Source of the DNA: Chaenocephalus aceratus
Taxonomy: Eukaryota > Chordata > Actinopteri > Perciformes > Channichthyidae
Assembly (NCBI GenBank): GCA_023974075.1
Contig: CM043796.1
Coordinates: forward strand, 21,026,427 to 21,090,426
Direction: 5' to 3'
Length of the DNA: 64,000 nt
Positions 38,108 through 50,317 of the stretch are shown piece after piece. The position numbers were made by a program, and so were the translations under genes. Within the stretch, counting starts at the first letter, position 1. Every line of letters starts with the position of its first letter. Under the pieces are notes generated by a model. The model did no database searches, was not told where the DNA came from, and saw only the letters and a program-made list of their open reading frames with translations.

Positions 38108-40471
38108 TTACACTGTATTCAGATTGTACCACTCACGGGCCAGGCCCATAGAGCCAAGCGCTCTGGGTGTGGGTGAAAGATCGCCCCCCCCCGCTTGGGA
38201 CAGTATGTCCCTGCGTAGTGGGAGCTGCCATGGCTGCCCACACAGCAGCTGATATATCTCCGCTAGCCAGTACATAGCTGGCCAGTGCGGAGCTATCACA
38301 ATAAGTGTGTGGCGTTGCTCTCTCACTCTGGCCAGAGTTGGGGGTATCAGAGCCAGAGGTGGGAACGCGTACAGAAGGCCCGGGGGCCAATCGTGCGTGA
38401 GTGCATCCACACCTAACGGTTCATTTAGATCGCGCATCGAAAAGAACAGCTGACACTGAGCGTTGTCTTTCGATGCGAACAGATCCACCGCGGCTCTGCC
38501 GTAACGCACGCACAGCTGGCTCACAATCCTTGGATGTAGAGTCCAGTCTGCATAAAGTGGTGCACCTCTGGACAGCAGATCTGCCCCGAGGTTCATCACT
38601 CCCGGTACGTGCGTCGCTCTCAGAGAGAGGAGACGTCTACCGCTCCATAGGATCAGTTTGCGCGCCAGTGTGTGTAACTGGAGAGAACGCAAACCCCCTT
38701 GGCGGTTAATATATGATATTGTGGTCGTATTGTCTGTCCTCACGAGGACGTGATGTCCCCTGAGGAAAGGCAGAAAGCGTTTTAGGGTGAGAAACACCGC
38801 TAAAAGCTCCAGGTAATTTATGTGCGCCCGCTAGAGGTCTCTGCTCCAGAGACCCCTCACCGGGCGACCTTCATAAATACCTCCCCAACCTGTCAGACAT
38901 GCTTCCGTGGTGACCACTTTCCGTGAAAGGACAGCACCCATAGGCACACCTCGTACTAGAAAAGTCGGGTGTAGCCAGTGGTGCAGTGCCATTACGCATT
39001 TCACAGTAACCATCACTCTCATGGTTTAGTTTTAGGGCGGCCACCCAGCGCTGAAACTCCCTCATGTGTAAGCGTCCCAGTCGTACGACCAGGATGGCTG
39101 ACGCCATGAGCCCCAGCAATTGCAGGCATGATCTGAAGAGAACATGTTTGCGCAGCTGGAAAAGAGCGAGACAAGCTCTGAAAGCTTTCACTCTTTCCAC
39201 TGACAAGCGAGCTGTAAAGGGCACCGAGTTCAGGCGTAAACCCAGGAAGAGTATAGTCTGTGCGGGGCACAACATGCTCTTCTCTGTGTTTATTATGAAA
39301 CCCAGGTTGAGCAGGTGCTTTACGAGGACATTTGTCTGCGTAACAGCCTCCTGCTCCGACTGTGCGAGAAGCAGCCAGTCGTCCAGGTAGGTCGCCGGCG
39401 AATACCCTGTTGTCTCAACGGGGCTATCGCGGCTTCCGTACACCGTACAAACACCCTTGGACTGAGAGACAGACCGAAGGTGAGTACTCTGTATTCATAA
39501 CAGATCCCCTGAAATGCGAATCTCAGATATTTCCTGTGTGGCTAATATACTGGGATGTGAAAATACGCATCTTTCAGGTCGACTTTCCAGTCGTTTTGTC
39601 GCACGAGCCGCAGCAGAGATGTGTGAGTGAGCATTCTGAACTTATATATTTTTAGATATTTGTTTAGAGCCCTCAAATCAAGTATTGGCCGAATTCCGTT
39701 CCCTCCCCGTTTGGGAACGAGGAAGTACTTGGAATAGAAGCCGCCCTGACTCTGCTCGGCGGGTACAATAGATATAGCCCTCTTTTCTAGGAGTGAGAGA
39801 ATCTCTCTCTCCAGAATGTGGGCTGACTCTCCTCGGGCCTGCGAATGCAGAATGCCCGAGAAGCGAGGGGGGGTGACAGCGAATTGGAGTCTGTAGCCCC
39901 GTCTTACTGTCTTGAAAACCCAAGCAGATGATGTGAGCATCTCCCACTGCGTGCTCCTTAGAGCCAGTGGAGATGTCACATCTCTTCCCCTCTGAGTCTC
40001 TATTTGTTGTGTTATGGGGCCCTCTAGTGTCTGAACACAGTGGTGCCTCTTTTCGACAATCCCCACCGACACTGCGCATGCGCATGACGATGGTGCCTTC
40101 ACAATCCCAGCCGGCACTGCGCATGCGCGTGACGGTGGTGCCCTTAAAGCCCCAGCCGGCACTGCGCATGCGCGTGGCGGTGGTGCCTTCACAAACCTGC
40201 CTGTAATCCGCCTTTTGAGAGATGCCGTAGCTGCTCTCAGAAGGGAGACAGTTGATGGGCTGTTTATTGGTTTTATTGTTTTTCTTTTCATTTTTTTGAG
40301 CTGCGCCCTCGGCCTGAAGCCTGGATGCGTCAGCGGCAAACGTTTTATGACAGAAAAATCAACCAATGTGTGACATGTGTTTGTGCGGACTTGAGGATGG
40401 TGTTGAGGCATCTCTCGAGGCGGCGGGAACACATTTAGAGCTGGGGAACCGTGGACTTCCAGCTCTGTCAC
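38108..40471 (-). pseudogene. DIRS reverse transcriptase-RNase H
   Basis: The N-terminal segment (40471-39542) carries the RT fingers: FLVPKRGGNGIRPILDLRAL, then motif A as VDLKDAYFHIP, ending at a TAG at 39542. RT continues with a FGLSLSPRVF-type segment and, after a frameshift near 39420-39440, motif C as TYLDDWLLLAQSE with both Asp kept. Another frameshift lies near 39000-39030. RNase H follows: TTEACLTGWGGIYEG (the first catalytic Asp is Glu), a TAG at 38831, INYLELLAVFLTLKRF, VRTDNTTTISYINRQGG and a connection ending DLFASKDNAQCQLFF. RT copies the element RNA and RNase H removes it; with two stops, two frameshifts and one altered catalytic residue this copy is dead. The last part, to 38108, is an intact 229-residue frame. 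Confidence 0.85.
40035..40197. repeat. Three 45-bp tandem repeats in the DIRS Gag-RT linker
   Basis: Units of exactly 45 bases place TGCGCATGCGC(A/G) at 40073, 40118 and 40163, each followed by a GTGGTGCC word; a diverged fourth unit lies at about 40035-40072. Because 45 is a multiple of three, the repeats are read in frame as ACAVPAG-type peptides on the minus strand. Confidence 0.85.
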
Positions 40472-40683
40472 AGAGGGGAGAAGGAGGGGCTGTCACGCCG
40501 CTCGCTTCTTCTTCCTCGACTGCTGGCCGAAATTCTGGGTTGGCTGCGCCTGAGCTGCAGCCGGAACCGGAGATTTTCTAGGCCAGCTCGCCCTTGTCTC
40601 CAGCCTGGGCTGGGGACTCGGGGCGGGCTGCGACCTCTGCGTCTTCGGTGCTTTAAACCGAGCAGGGTTCGAGGCAGCTTGGG

Positions 40684-40807
<124 letters not shown>

Positions 40808-42179
40808 TTCGAGGGAGGCAGAGGTGGATTGCCTCGTCCTCCTTCTTTTTCGACTCGCACCTCCTTTGCATGGAGGCGAGAGCAGAGCCGAAAATTCCCT
40901 CGGGAACGATGGGCATATCCAGCACATCCTCCTTTTCTCGGTCTGGGAGGTTGGTGAGGTTGAACCATCTCGCTCTTTCCTGCACCACCATGATCCCCAT
41001 TGCCTTGCCAAATGTTCGTGACCGCTGCCATCTCGTCCAGAGTGGCTGCCCCCGGGTTACCCGACAGGTCCTCGCAGAGCTCTGCTTGGTAAGCGGTTAG
41101 CAGCGAGGACACATTCAGGGCCCTGGCGGACAACGCTGCAGCTTTGTAGGACCGTTCAGTCATTGTCGACTGAAATCGGTACGACTTTGCTGGCAGCATG
41201 GGGTTCCTGCTTGGTGACGGGCCCATCCTCGGTAGGAGGTGGGCCGCTACCAGCGGTTCCATGGGCGGTATGCGGAGCAGGCCGAGCTTCTCCATTCCGT
41301 CACAGTCTAGGGAGGAGGCACCCTGGATTGGGACCTTGTTGCTGAAGGGCCGGTCTCTCCACGAGACCGACACCTCATCCAACATCTCCGGGAAGACCGG
41401 AAGGAGTTGCCTCTTCGTCCGCGCTACTTGGGGAAAATGTTTCCCTTCGTAGCGGGACCTGGAGGTCTCCTTGGCCATTTCAGGCCACGGGATGTCGAGT
41501 CTGGCCGCAGCGCGTTTACACACGGCCTGCAGGTCCATGCTCAGACAGGGTGAAGCTGGTGTGCTATCGCCCGGGAGAGCAGCCCTCGCTCCAGGCTTTG
41601 CAGCCTGAGCCGATGACATGACATGTGTCCTCTTCCTGTTCATCCAACTCGGACAGCAGGAACGCTAAGGCGTCCTCTTCGTCCTCATCGTAGTCCAGCT
41701 CGAGGACATCCTCCGCGGGTGAGACCATGGTGAGGTCTAACCGGGAGCCCCAGCTCAGTAAAGCGTGGGGTCCCTTTCCCGCGTGTCTTGCCGTCACCGG
41801 GTCCCGGCCTGCCAGGGCGCGGGATTCCGGTTCTGTAGCCATCGCAGATAATGAGCCCCAGACCAACACGGAGAGGGGTTCACTCTCTGCAGCGGACGCC
41901 CCCATGTCTTGACTGCCGGCCGGCGGGTCAGTGAACATGGGGGGGTCCTGTTCCGACAGGCTAGCTTGTCGTGCTAGCCATCAACGGAGGCTCTTCACGG
42001 TGAAGCGGACACAATGTCCGCACGAGCCGGGGTTGTCGATAGCGCCTCGGGCGTGTTCCAGCCCGAGGCAGGACGAGCAGACCTGGTGTGTGTCTGCGCC
42101 CGAGATCTTCAACCCGCAGCCGCAGAGTCGAGCCACCGAGTCCCTGACTCCTCTGGTGTAAGGGAGAGAGGCGTCCATC

Positions 42180-42650
42180 TTGTTCGCCTCGTGGCATGGA
42201 GAGGGCCCGCTCTCAACAGGTAAGATGGGGGGGGAAATATGTTACCACCCTCTCCTTAATCCGGAGAAAGGGACGGCGTGGGTCTTTCATTCCCGGAGAA
42301 TACTGACTGGTGTGACAGTATGCTCCTTTAATCCTTTCTTCCTCCGTGGAGAAGAGAAAAGAAAAAACTTCCTCGCTACCGTAGTGTCGATAGTGAGGGA
42401 GCGAGCTAGCAACAGGTGTGTTGCTAGCTTAAAAAATCAGACCTACCTTACTTTCCGGGGAAGAGAAGGGCGAGGTCGATTTTAATACTAACTGGCGTTA
42501 GTATTACCGTCTTCCTGCAAAGCAGAAGGAGTAGCCGGCGATAGCCCATAATCCCCAGCTATCGTTTAGGACTACAGTCCCCGTAAGGTTACGCAGAGCG
42601 TCAAACAGCTGTGTGAAATGGAACGAAACCACGCCAGACTATCCGAAACT
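42180..42650 (-). promoter_or_regulatory. DIRS 5' leader with a series of hairpins
   Basis: Upstream of the Gag ATG lies non-coding DNA with several short inverted repeats: 42300-42321 (6-bp stem ATACTG/CAGTAT), 42371-42399 (imperfect 9-bp stem), 42405-42428 (perfect 10-bp stem, GCTAGCAACA, loop GGTG), 42484-42505 (perfect 9-bp stem, AATACTAAC, loop TGGC), and 42539-42564 (7-bp stem CGATAGC). The loops resemble each other (TGGTGT, GGTG, TGGC). This may be an RNA leader or promoter structure of the element; function is inferred. Confidence 0.45.
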
Positions 42651-42654
42651 GGAA

Positions 42655-44090
42655 TCGAACGCCCCCCCAGAACTACACATGCTGTCTATTGTGTTTTGCA
42701 AAATGTTCTATGGGACGTCTCTACTGAACGTTTTCGTTTTTCCCACAATTAAAAGTTGCCAGTATTAAACACATTGGTGTTATCAAATGTAAAACATATA
42801 ATTAATAAATGGGTGAAAATCGCTTGTGTCCATAATGCGCAGCATTAATATATACCCACATGACAGCTCATTGCTACTTTGTAATTCTACTCCACTACAA
42901 TTCAGAGGTTAACCTGGTATTTTTACTCCACTGCATTTATTTGAGTTACTTTGCAGATTCTGATTAATTATGTGAAATATAAACAACCCTTAAATCAGAC
43001 TTTAGTTACACCTGAGTAACATTCAGGTAAGGTGATTGTCAAGTACCAACAATCAGGAGAGATATTTGATAGTTGGTGCTTGAGAAGACTAAACATGTAT
43101 CTGCAATTGACATGAATGGAAACAAGTCATAAAGTATATTCATTACTCGTTATTCTCTACTAATAGTTAATTAAAGACTGTATATTATGGCTATTTTGCA
43201 CATCCCTTTCAAGATTTTCAAAGGTTTATTGACATATCATACACAACTACGGTGTAGTTATGCAATGAATGAAAAACTTGGGTCACAGGTTCCTCAACAG
43301 TGCATTACAAGACATCTATCAATATGTGTGTACCTCCACCATTAAACTGTCATATTCTGCACATTTCTTATTCTATCTATATACATAAGAGTATAATTAA
43401 TGTGTATAATATCAGTTAAAATAAGTGCTTCAACATAGTTAACATTGCAGGAAAGCAATATATTAGACGTTAAGTACTTTGTCAGGCTTAATATTTATCT
43501 GTAGATAGATACCCCCAAAGACCTTAATCTGTTATTTAATGTTTAAATAAAGGTTAATCCGTTTTTCTGTTTTGCACCTCCTCCTATTAATATCTTTGTA
43601 CATCCTGCACTAAACTGTTTTATTGTAGAGATCACTTATAGTATCTTCTTGATTTTTATATTCGATATTTCTATATTTATACTTTCCCCCTATGAAAGTA
43701 TGTACTCTTAATATTTTTTTAATCAAATATAACACATAAAAACAATAATTCAATAACGTGCTTTAACCACTAGGAGGTGCACACAAGGTACACACAGCCA
43801 TAATAACTTTTTATTATTAGTGTGTATGTACAACATCTGAAGATGTATAGTTTTATGCATGCCTTCACATCATTTTACAGCATATTGCTATACTATTTCA
43901 GACTCAGTATTTACATTCTTACATTAAAAAAAAATCAGTAATATCTTTAAAAACTACAGTCCTTTTCTATCAGCTGTGCACCGTTATGGTGTAAATATAA
44001 CCTATCTATGAATTAGATCAAATGTAAAAGTCAGCCGAATTAGTGTTGATACTGCAAGGAGACGTATTGTGTGAAGAGAAATTGAAGATG
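42655..44090. other. AT-rich non-coding stretch
   Basis: Very AT-rich, without any long open frame on either strand. No element recognised. Confidence 0.5.
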
Positions 44091-44386
44091 TTGTTTAATT
44101 GTTGATATATTTATGATCCACGTCAAGTATTCAGTTTCGGCGGCATTTCTTCCAGTTTTTCCAAAGGTCTTCTCATCAGGGCTCTCTAAATAAAGAACTA
44201 CGAATTAAGTATTATTTTATTCTTTTTAAATGTTTTCCGGATTTCATATAATATAAACACCAAATCCCAGCATGCATTGCGGCTAACACATCCAATCAGC
44301 GAGCTTAAAACCATAGCTGAGGATCTTGGGTAATCGCTCGAAATGCCTACGTCTGTTTTCGGTTATATTTATTTTGAAATTCAGTT

Positions 44387-44648
44387 CCTGACGGACGTCA
44401 AAAAAGCCCGAGATTATGGAATTAAACCAATAAATAAAAGCAAGGATAATTGTGTGTTATTGGTGAGTAAATAACAGTGTGTTATTTTGAAAATAATAAC
44501 AAATTAGAAGGAAAAAAAGATTTAAAAAATACAGATTTCAGTATCCTGAGGCTCTGAGCCCCATTTATTTTCCTCACAGACGGCAACAAAAGTCCGAAAT
44601 TATACGATTTAAAATAAAAGCAATAACTGTGGCTTGATATTGAGTAAG
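44387..44648 (+). repeat. Pair of diverged direct repeats
   Basis: Copy one at 44387-44470 (a GACGGACGTCAAAAAAG block, then AAGCCCGAGATTATGGAATT and AATAAAAGCAAGGATAAT) is matched by copy two at 44573-44648 (a GACGGCAACAAAAGTCCG block, then AAATTATACGATTTAAAATA and AAAAGCAATAACTGT). Both end with TGAGTAA. The spacing is about 186 bases. Confidence 0.55.
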
Positions 44649-44763
44649 AACATGTTTTTATGAACCACACAGCTTCCGGTCTTCCTCGACCCGACCGGAG
44701 AAAAAGACGTGCTGCAGCCTGCAGGCACGAAACACGTTACCAGTAGAAATACATTGCTTTTAA

Positions 44764-44850
44764 AATCGTGCTGTGCAACACGAAAAAAAGGGGCAAATCG
44801 TGTTGGTGAACACGAATCAATAGATTAAAAATCGTGTTGGTGAACACGAA
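44764..44850. repeat. Triple hairpin repeat
   Basis: Three short palindromic words are spaced 32 and 34 bases apart: CGTGCTGTGCAACACG (44767-44782), CGTGTTGGTGAACACG (44799-44814) and the same again (44833-44848). The last two are identical 6-bp stems with a GGTG loop. No coding capacity. It may be the terminal part of the repeat that contains the direct repeats at 44.4-44.65 kb. Confidence 0.7.
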
Positions 44851-44869
44851 ATGCCGTGAGACTGGGTTG

Positions 44870-47515
44870 GGATAACTGTTACATGTATAGCTTCAGCCTC
44901 CAAACTTATTTTAATCAGCAGAAGCCCAGCATTCCAAACCATTTATATTTAAGAATATAGTTTCTATTCATGGTCGCTTTTTATTTGAGTAAATAATGGC
45001 CATAGTGCAATGTGTAAGGCACAAAACAAAATAAAAATGTGTCCATGTGGATGGAAAAGTATGACACAATCAAAATTCCTACGCCTGATTTTACAAAGGC
45101 CTATTGTCAGCCAACAAGCAGTTGTAAAAAAACAATGATATAAGCACCCCTACAGTGGAAACCACAGCCACGCAGGTTCTGGGTGTTCGTTCTGGGACAA
45201 GTGCTCTGAAGTACAATGTGTGCAGCGCGAGCAAAACATAACTCTTCTGCCTGTCAGAGAAAAGTCTGGCCCAATACTTTCAATCATGTCGATTTCTTAA
45301 ACCAGTTACAGCCACAACTATAAATTCTCAGTTGAGTGCAGATCTCTGCCAGGTATGTATGCAAGTAACGCTTTGATTGAACAAATACAAAACCACAATT
45401 GCCCGAGTGTAGACCCCAAGCGAATCAGACGTGTTTTTCCGCACATGTCACGTAACAGATGCACTCTAAATGTTATGTATGCAGCTGTCTACACAGGTTC
45501 CTTGCAGGCTTGTGTTTTACAGGCATAACTGTTAAGCTTTCAGTCTTAAATTAAGGATTAATGCCAAATAAAAAGGCACTGAACAAGTGTGTTTGTTTAC
45601 ATTTTGCAACCTAGGCGGAGCAGAGTGTGCTGCGTCTAGACGTCACTGGTTTGTTATCGAAAATACTCCGTTTACTGTGCCCAGCTGCTGGGATGAATGA
45701 AACAGGCACCCTTTGGGCATTAAGGAGCTGTGATGTAGGCAGTGACCATAAACAAAGAAGATTCAATCAAGATTTTGTCCCAAAAGCCATGATCCCTGTT
45801 TGGGGTGCATATATCCGTTCATCACATACCCTACATGCCATTATACTAAGATAAACACAATCTCAGAAAATAAGGAATCTTATTTTATTTATCTTGCGAG
45901 GGCAGTGCTGATTGCAGTTTCAGATATTTTGTGTTGTGGAGCTATCCTCACAATTTATTTCTGGATTCAGTTGTTGGATTGTATGTTTATTGGAGAAAAG
46001 CATTGCCTGTGACCTGAAAGTACATAAAGCTCTACAGTGCGGTAAGCAATGCAATTATGTTAAAGAATTGACTTGGCAAACTGCCACAGACTGCTGTTTC
46101 TCCTCCCATCCCAAAGTAAAGTGGTTGTTTTAAAAAACAATGTGCCCTGTCAATATTATCTAAACTAAGCACCAAAAGGTAAGGACATTTGTATTTGGTA
46201 GATTATTAATTTGTTGTAACAATGCTTCTTGGCAATATATATTATACTGTTGGAAAGCCTGTTTATTTCCCTTTTAAATGGTGCCACATTTGGGATCAAT
46301 ATGCATTTGTGGGATGAGCAGCGGAGCTGATTTTGTGGGATGTGTCTATTACAAATGTTCCAAATCTTCTCTGCCAATGCCAAACATGCCAGACATGTGT
46401 TCTAAACAGTCGTAGTGATTTTGACCACAGGTTCAAAACTTTGCCCGTACTTCCAAAGAAAATACGTGTCTCTTGAGTTCTAATTAGGAATGCAGTTTAG
46501 TTGTAACGGAAAATAATTTTGTAGGAGACACAGCTGGTCATATAATATTGTAGTTTTCTGACTCAAAAACATGTCCCCATCTGTGTCTCCTTCAAGCATC
46601 CCCCTGCTCTTCCTACTTATGTTTCCATCCTGTCTCCACCTCCTTTGCTCTACTCTTTACACTCGACTCTGTTCCTCTCCCACATATACTCCCTATCATC
46701 TCCTGTGAGTAATTTAATTGATTGTAGTTCTTCTGTGATAGCATTTCCCTATAGCAGCAGGACCTCGCCCTGTGATAGCGGAGAGGTATCTTGTGTGTAA
46801 ATAGTGTTTTTTTGTGCATTGATAAACAAGTGTGCATAGGAAAATGTGTGTTTTGTTTGCATGAAAGACCCAGAAAGTCAACAAGGAGGAGCGTACCCAC
46901 CTCTCACCAGCCATCCTTCACACAGACAGCTGGGCTCTGGAAGTGTGTGCCTCCCTGCCTCTGAGTGTGTGAGCTTCTGTTTTATGAGTGTTTTCAGGTT
47001 TGGGTGTATCAGGGAGGATGCATTTTAATGACACATTTCGTGGTTTGGATAAATATGAACTGGATTGTGTGAGTGTATTTGATTTGACTCTTGCAGTCAT
47101 CTCTTGCCATATGTTCAATGTGGCAACAAGGCGGGGGTCTGAATGTCAGGCTAATGACTTCCAATGGATAGTGAAACATGCATGTTGTAAAGACAGTTCC
47201 ATCAGGGTGTAAAATTGCATGATTCATCCAGTTTGTTGAGACAAGTTATAGTAGCTGTAGTGTGTGTTTGCAGTGATGATGTATTTTTCTAAGCAGACCT
47301 GGAAGTTAGGGCCCCCTCGACAAAAAGCAATACAATTTTCCCATTGGATTTCGCATAAAATAATCTTTGTGGACAACACACATTATGATACTATGATGTT
47401 TTGTTTAGAAGGATAATCTTCACATGTTATTACCACTTTATGACGTTTGAAGGGTAAACTCAATCATCAGAAGTAAAAACCTAATGTTAGGCAATAAACG
47501 ATCTACATCACTTTC
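44870..47515. other. Non-coding stretch, no gene seen
   Basis: No recognisable coding region or element. The short frames have no recognisable domain. Confidence 0.4.
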
Positions 47516-47519
47516 GCAT

Positions 47520-47705
47520 GGTTGCCCTTGCCCATCACGACTGCTAAGCTAAAGGGGGACTTGTAGTTAACTTAGTCACTTGTTAGCAGCCGCCTTTTCT
47601 TTCAAGCTATGGATATTCACAAGTGGAGCCTTTACTGACGTATTTCCTGTTGGAGAACAAAACTTGAAAATCTCTTAAGCTTGTGTTAACCACATACCTT
47701 ATATC
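47520..47705 (+). repeat. Dispersed non-coding repeat family R1, copy 3
   Basis: Contains CTGCTAAGCTAAAGGGGG, TTAGTCACTTGTTAGCAGCC, then GAACAAAACTTGAAAATCTC and TTAAGCTTGTGTTAACCAC, in the same order as the copies at 11440 and (inverted) 27550. Non-coding. Confidence 0.5.
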
Positions 47706-48027
47706 AGAAGTGATAAATTGCTTAGTCTTTTCAGGGTTGTATGACTTATTAATGTACCACTCTATTCCATTCCATGTTAGACAAAGATGGCACCAAGCGA
47801 TGTTTTGCCACATTTATATTCCATCTGTATAAAAAATACCAGCATACTTTGTCTTCTCTCTTCTCTATCTCACAAATAAAATGTTCTTCTGATTGTGTGT
47901 GCTATAGTCTGATAAACTGCATGCATGCTGTACGGTGGATGAAGGATAATGCTTTCTAAATAAGTCTAGAATGTGGATAGGAAGTGGAGATAGTAAAGGT
48001 TGAAAGTTCAGATCACCATGTTTTTAT

Positions 48028-48028
<1 letters not shown>

Positions 48029-48120
<92 letters not shown>
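48029..48120. repeat. (GT)n microsatellite
   Basis: About 45 GT units with a TATAT interruption near 48040. Confidence 0.97.
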
Positions 48121-48122
<2 letters not shown>

Positions 48123-48124
48123 AG

Positions 48125-48665
48125 TCTACCTAACATAATATACCACACTCCTTCATGGTTTTGTAAGATGAAACTTTGAAAGTCATTCTGTGATTCGTCT
48201 CAGAGGGAAGTTCATGAATTCATGTCTCATCATCATGTATGACTTTCTGACTGGTAGGAGGTACAAGAAACCAAACAAAAACTATAGCATCTTCACATGT
48301 TTTCCTCCCCAACTGACTTGCCCTAGCTGTGCCGCTGAATTCTTCAGCCTTTCTACCTTTGTGCCACGTTGGTATTCCTATATCGTGGCTATTCCATATC
48401 AATTGCAGACTGTGCAAATTAGGCTTTTTACTTCAGACATAACAAAATACAGTGATTTAATTAGCATTTTCAATTATTATTTCATCATTTCCAAGATAGC
48501 GGCAGGCAATTCAGGCGCAGTGGCAGCAATCTCAACTATTAGGTAAACAAACCAAACAGGAAAATAATGTTTTAGAATTAGAAATCAATGATGCCCCCTG
48601 ATAAAAGACCCTGCAGTGTTGGCCAGCTCTCTCAATTAGTATTTCTTAACTAGTGCTTTGGCCAT
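48125..48665. other. Non-coding stretch, no gene seen
   Basis: A 118-residue frame at 48190-48546 has no recognisable domain and no supporting context. Confidence 0.35.
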
Positions 48666-48669
48666 TACA

Positions 48670-49972
48670 AAGCTCTTCCCCGCCATCTGAGGTCTCACCT
48701 AGCCCTATTGTGGATACACACCCCATTTTTGACCTGGAGGAAATCACAGAGGTTAAGGTAAAAAATATAATCTTAGGGTTAAGAGGTTCTAAGGATAGGG
48801 ATGCATACTGTATGATTTAGACAACAACTTTATAAAGACACATATCGACGGTCTAATAAAACCAATTACTATGCTAGTGAATCAATCTATCAGCACGAGG
48901 GAAGTCCCATCATCCTGGAAGGTGGCCATGGTGACACGATTTTTAAATCTGGGGATAAGGCAATGATGTCCAATTACAGACCAATCAGCATCCTCCCCTG
49001 TGTCTCTAAGATAGCTGAGAAATGGGTGTCAAAACTAATCACCAAACATTTAGACAAAGGTTACGCTCCACTCCACCCAATGCAGTTTGGCTTTCGTGCT
49101 CACCACTCCACTGAGACAGCTACCTGTGTCTTTGTGGAAAAGGTTAAATGTATACAAAGTCATGCCTCCACTGTATAATTCTATCCCACATTGAACACTG
49201 TTTTACAAACTGGTCGTTTGCTTGTGCCACAAACCTGAAACCAATAGAACAGCTGTACAAGAGAGCTATCAAGGTGTTTGAGAGAAAGCCAAATTCATAC
49301 CACCACTGTACCATCCTTGAGAAACACAATTTCTTGAGTTTTGACCATTTTAAGTCTTTTAAAAGTATGTGTTTTTTTAATAAATGTTTACATGGACTGG
49401 CCCCTCCTCCCTTATGGGAATTCATCCACAAAAAACACACTGGACGCTGCACTAGGTCAGAAACCAGAGGAGACTGTGAAGTTCATCGTAGATGGACCAC
49501 TTTTGGTCAAAATGTACTTTCCATTAAAGGCAGCTCACTCTGGAATAGCCTCCCAACTCAGATACGGGATTGTCCCACTCTCAATAGCTTTAAGGGTCAA
49601 CTCAAAGAGTGGTTGAGAAACAAACAGACATGCAATCACGCTAAATGCACTTTAATACAGGGGAATCTCCTCTTGCACTTTATGTAGCTCTTGTATCTTC
49701 TCTTGCCCTTTATATGTCGTTGCTGCTACATTATACTGCCAAGTGTTAAATGCTTGTATGCTGCTCATGCTCTTTTTGCATATCATGTATTTATTTTTTG
49801 CTACGTTTATAAATGTCATGTTCTTATATGTTGTATGTCAGGGACTACGGATGGAAATTAGCTCAAAGCTAAAATCCGGCATGTTTACACTTGAAGCATT
49901 ATTTGTCTTAAATGTTCATTAATGTGCATTGTCCCTATTCAAATAAATGATTAAATGAAATGAAATGAAATG
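48670..49972 (+). pseudogene. LINE with internal deletion of the RT palm
   Basis: The plus strand holds the start of a reverse transcriptase (from about 48720 in shifting frames, then MMSNYRPISILPCVSKIAEK from 48963, PMQFGFRAHHSTETATCVF to about 49140). It then jumps directly to a C-terminal segment (LSHIEHCFTNWSFA from about 49180, YKRAIKVFERKPNSYHHC, LHGLAPPPLWEFI, SSLWNSLPTQIRDCPTLNSF) that ends at 49687. The palm with motifs A to C, including the catalytic Asp pair, is missing; the junction is near 49140-49170. The 3' UTR ends with an ATGAAATGAAATGAAATG tail at 49951-49972, the simple-repeat tail of a LINE. I cannot name the clade with certainty. Confidence 0.75.
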
Positions 49973-49974
49973 TA

Positions 49975-50315
49975 TTAACTATTGGATGCCTTTCAAACAA
50001 TATAACAAGTCTCCACTTTGTCATCAAGACGGTAAACATATTGGATGTTATCGGTTATAAGTTCATATTCGTCCCCAAACCCTCTCACAGTAGTTACAAT
50101 TAGTCATGCAAATCCCTCGCATTACCGATAACATTTGCCAAAAATTAGGATTTGGCCTGCATTTGTCAAGATGGTCAAATGATCTTCACTGGCTGAATAA
50201 TCTTCTAGTATGTCTCCAACCTGAGAGCGAACATCACCTGAAATTTTACTTTTGCACAACACAATTTAAAATCAGACTTTGCAGGGATAAAATATAACAT
50301 TCAATTCCAGTGCAT
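49975..50315. other. Non-coding stretch, no gene seen
   Basis: AT-rich DNA between a LINE tail and an inverted-repeat element. Nothing recognised. Confidence 0.35.
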
Positions 50316-50317
50316 GT

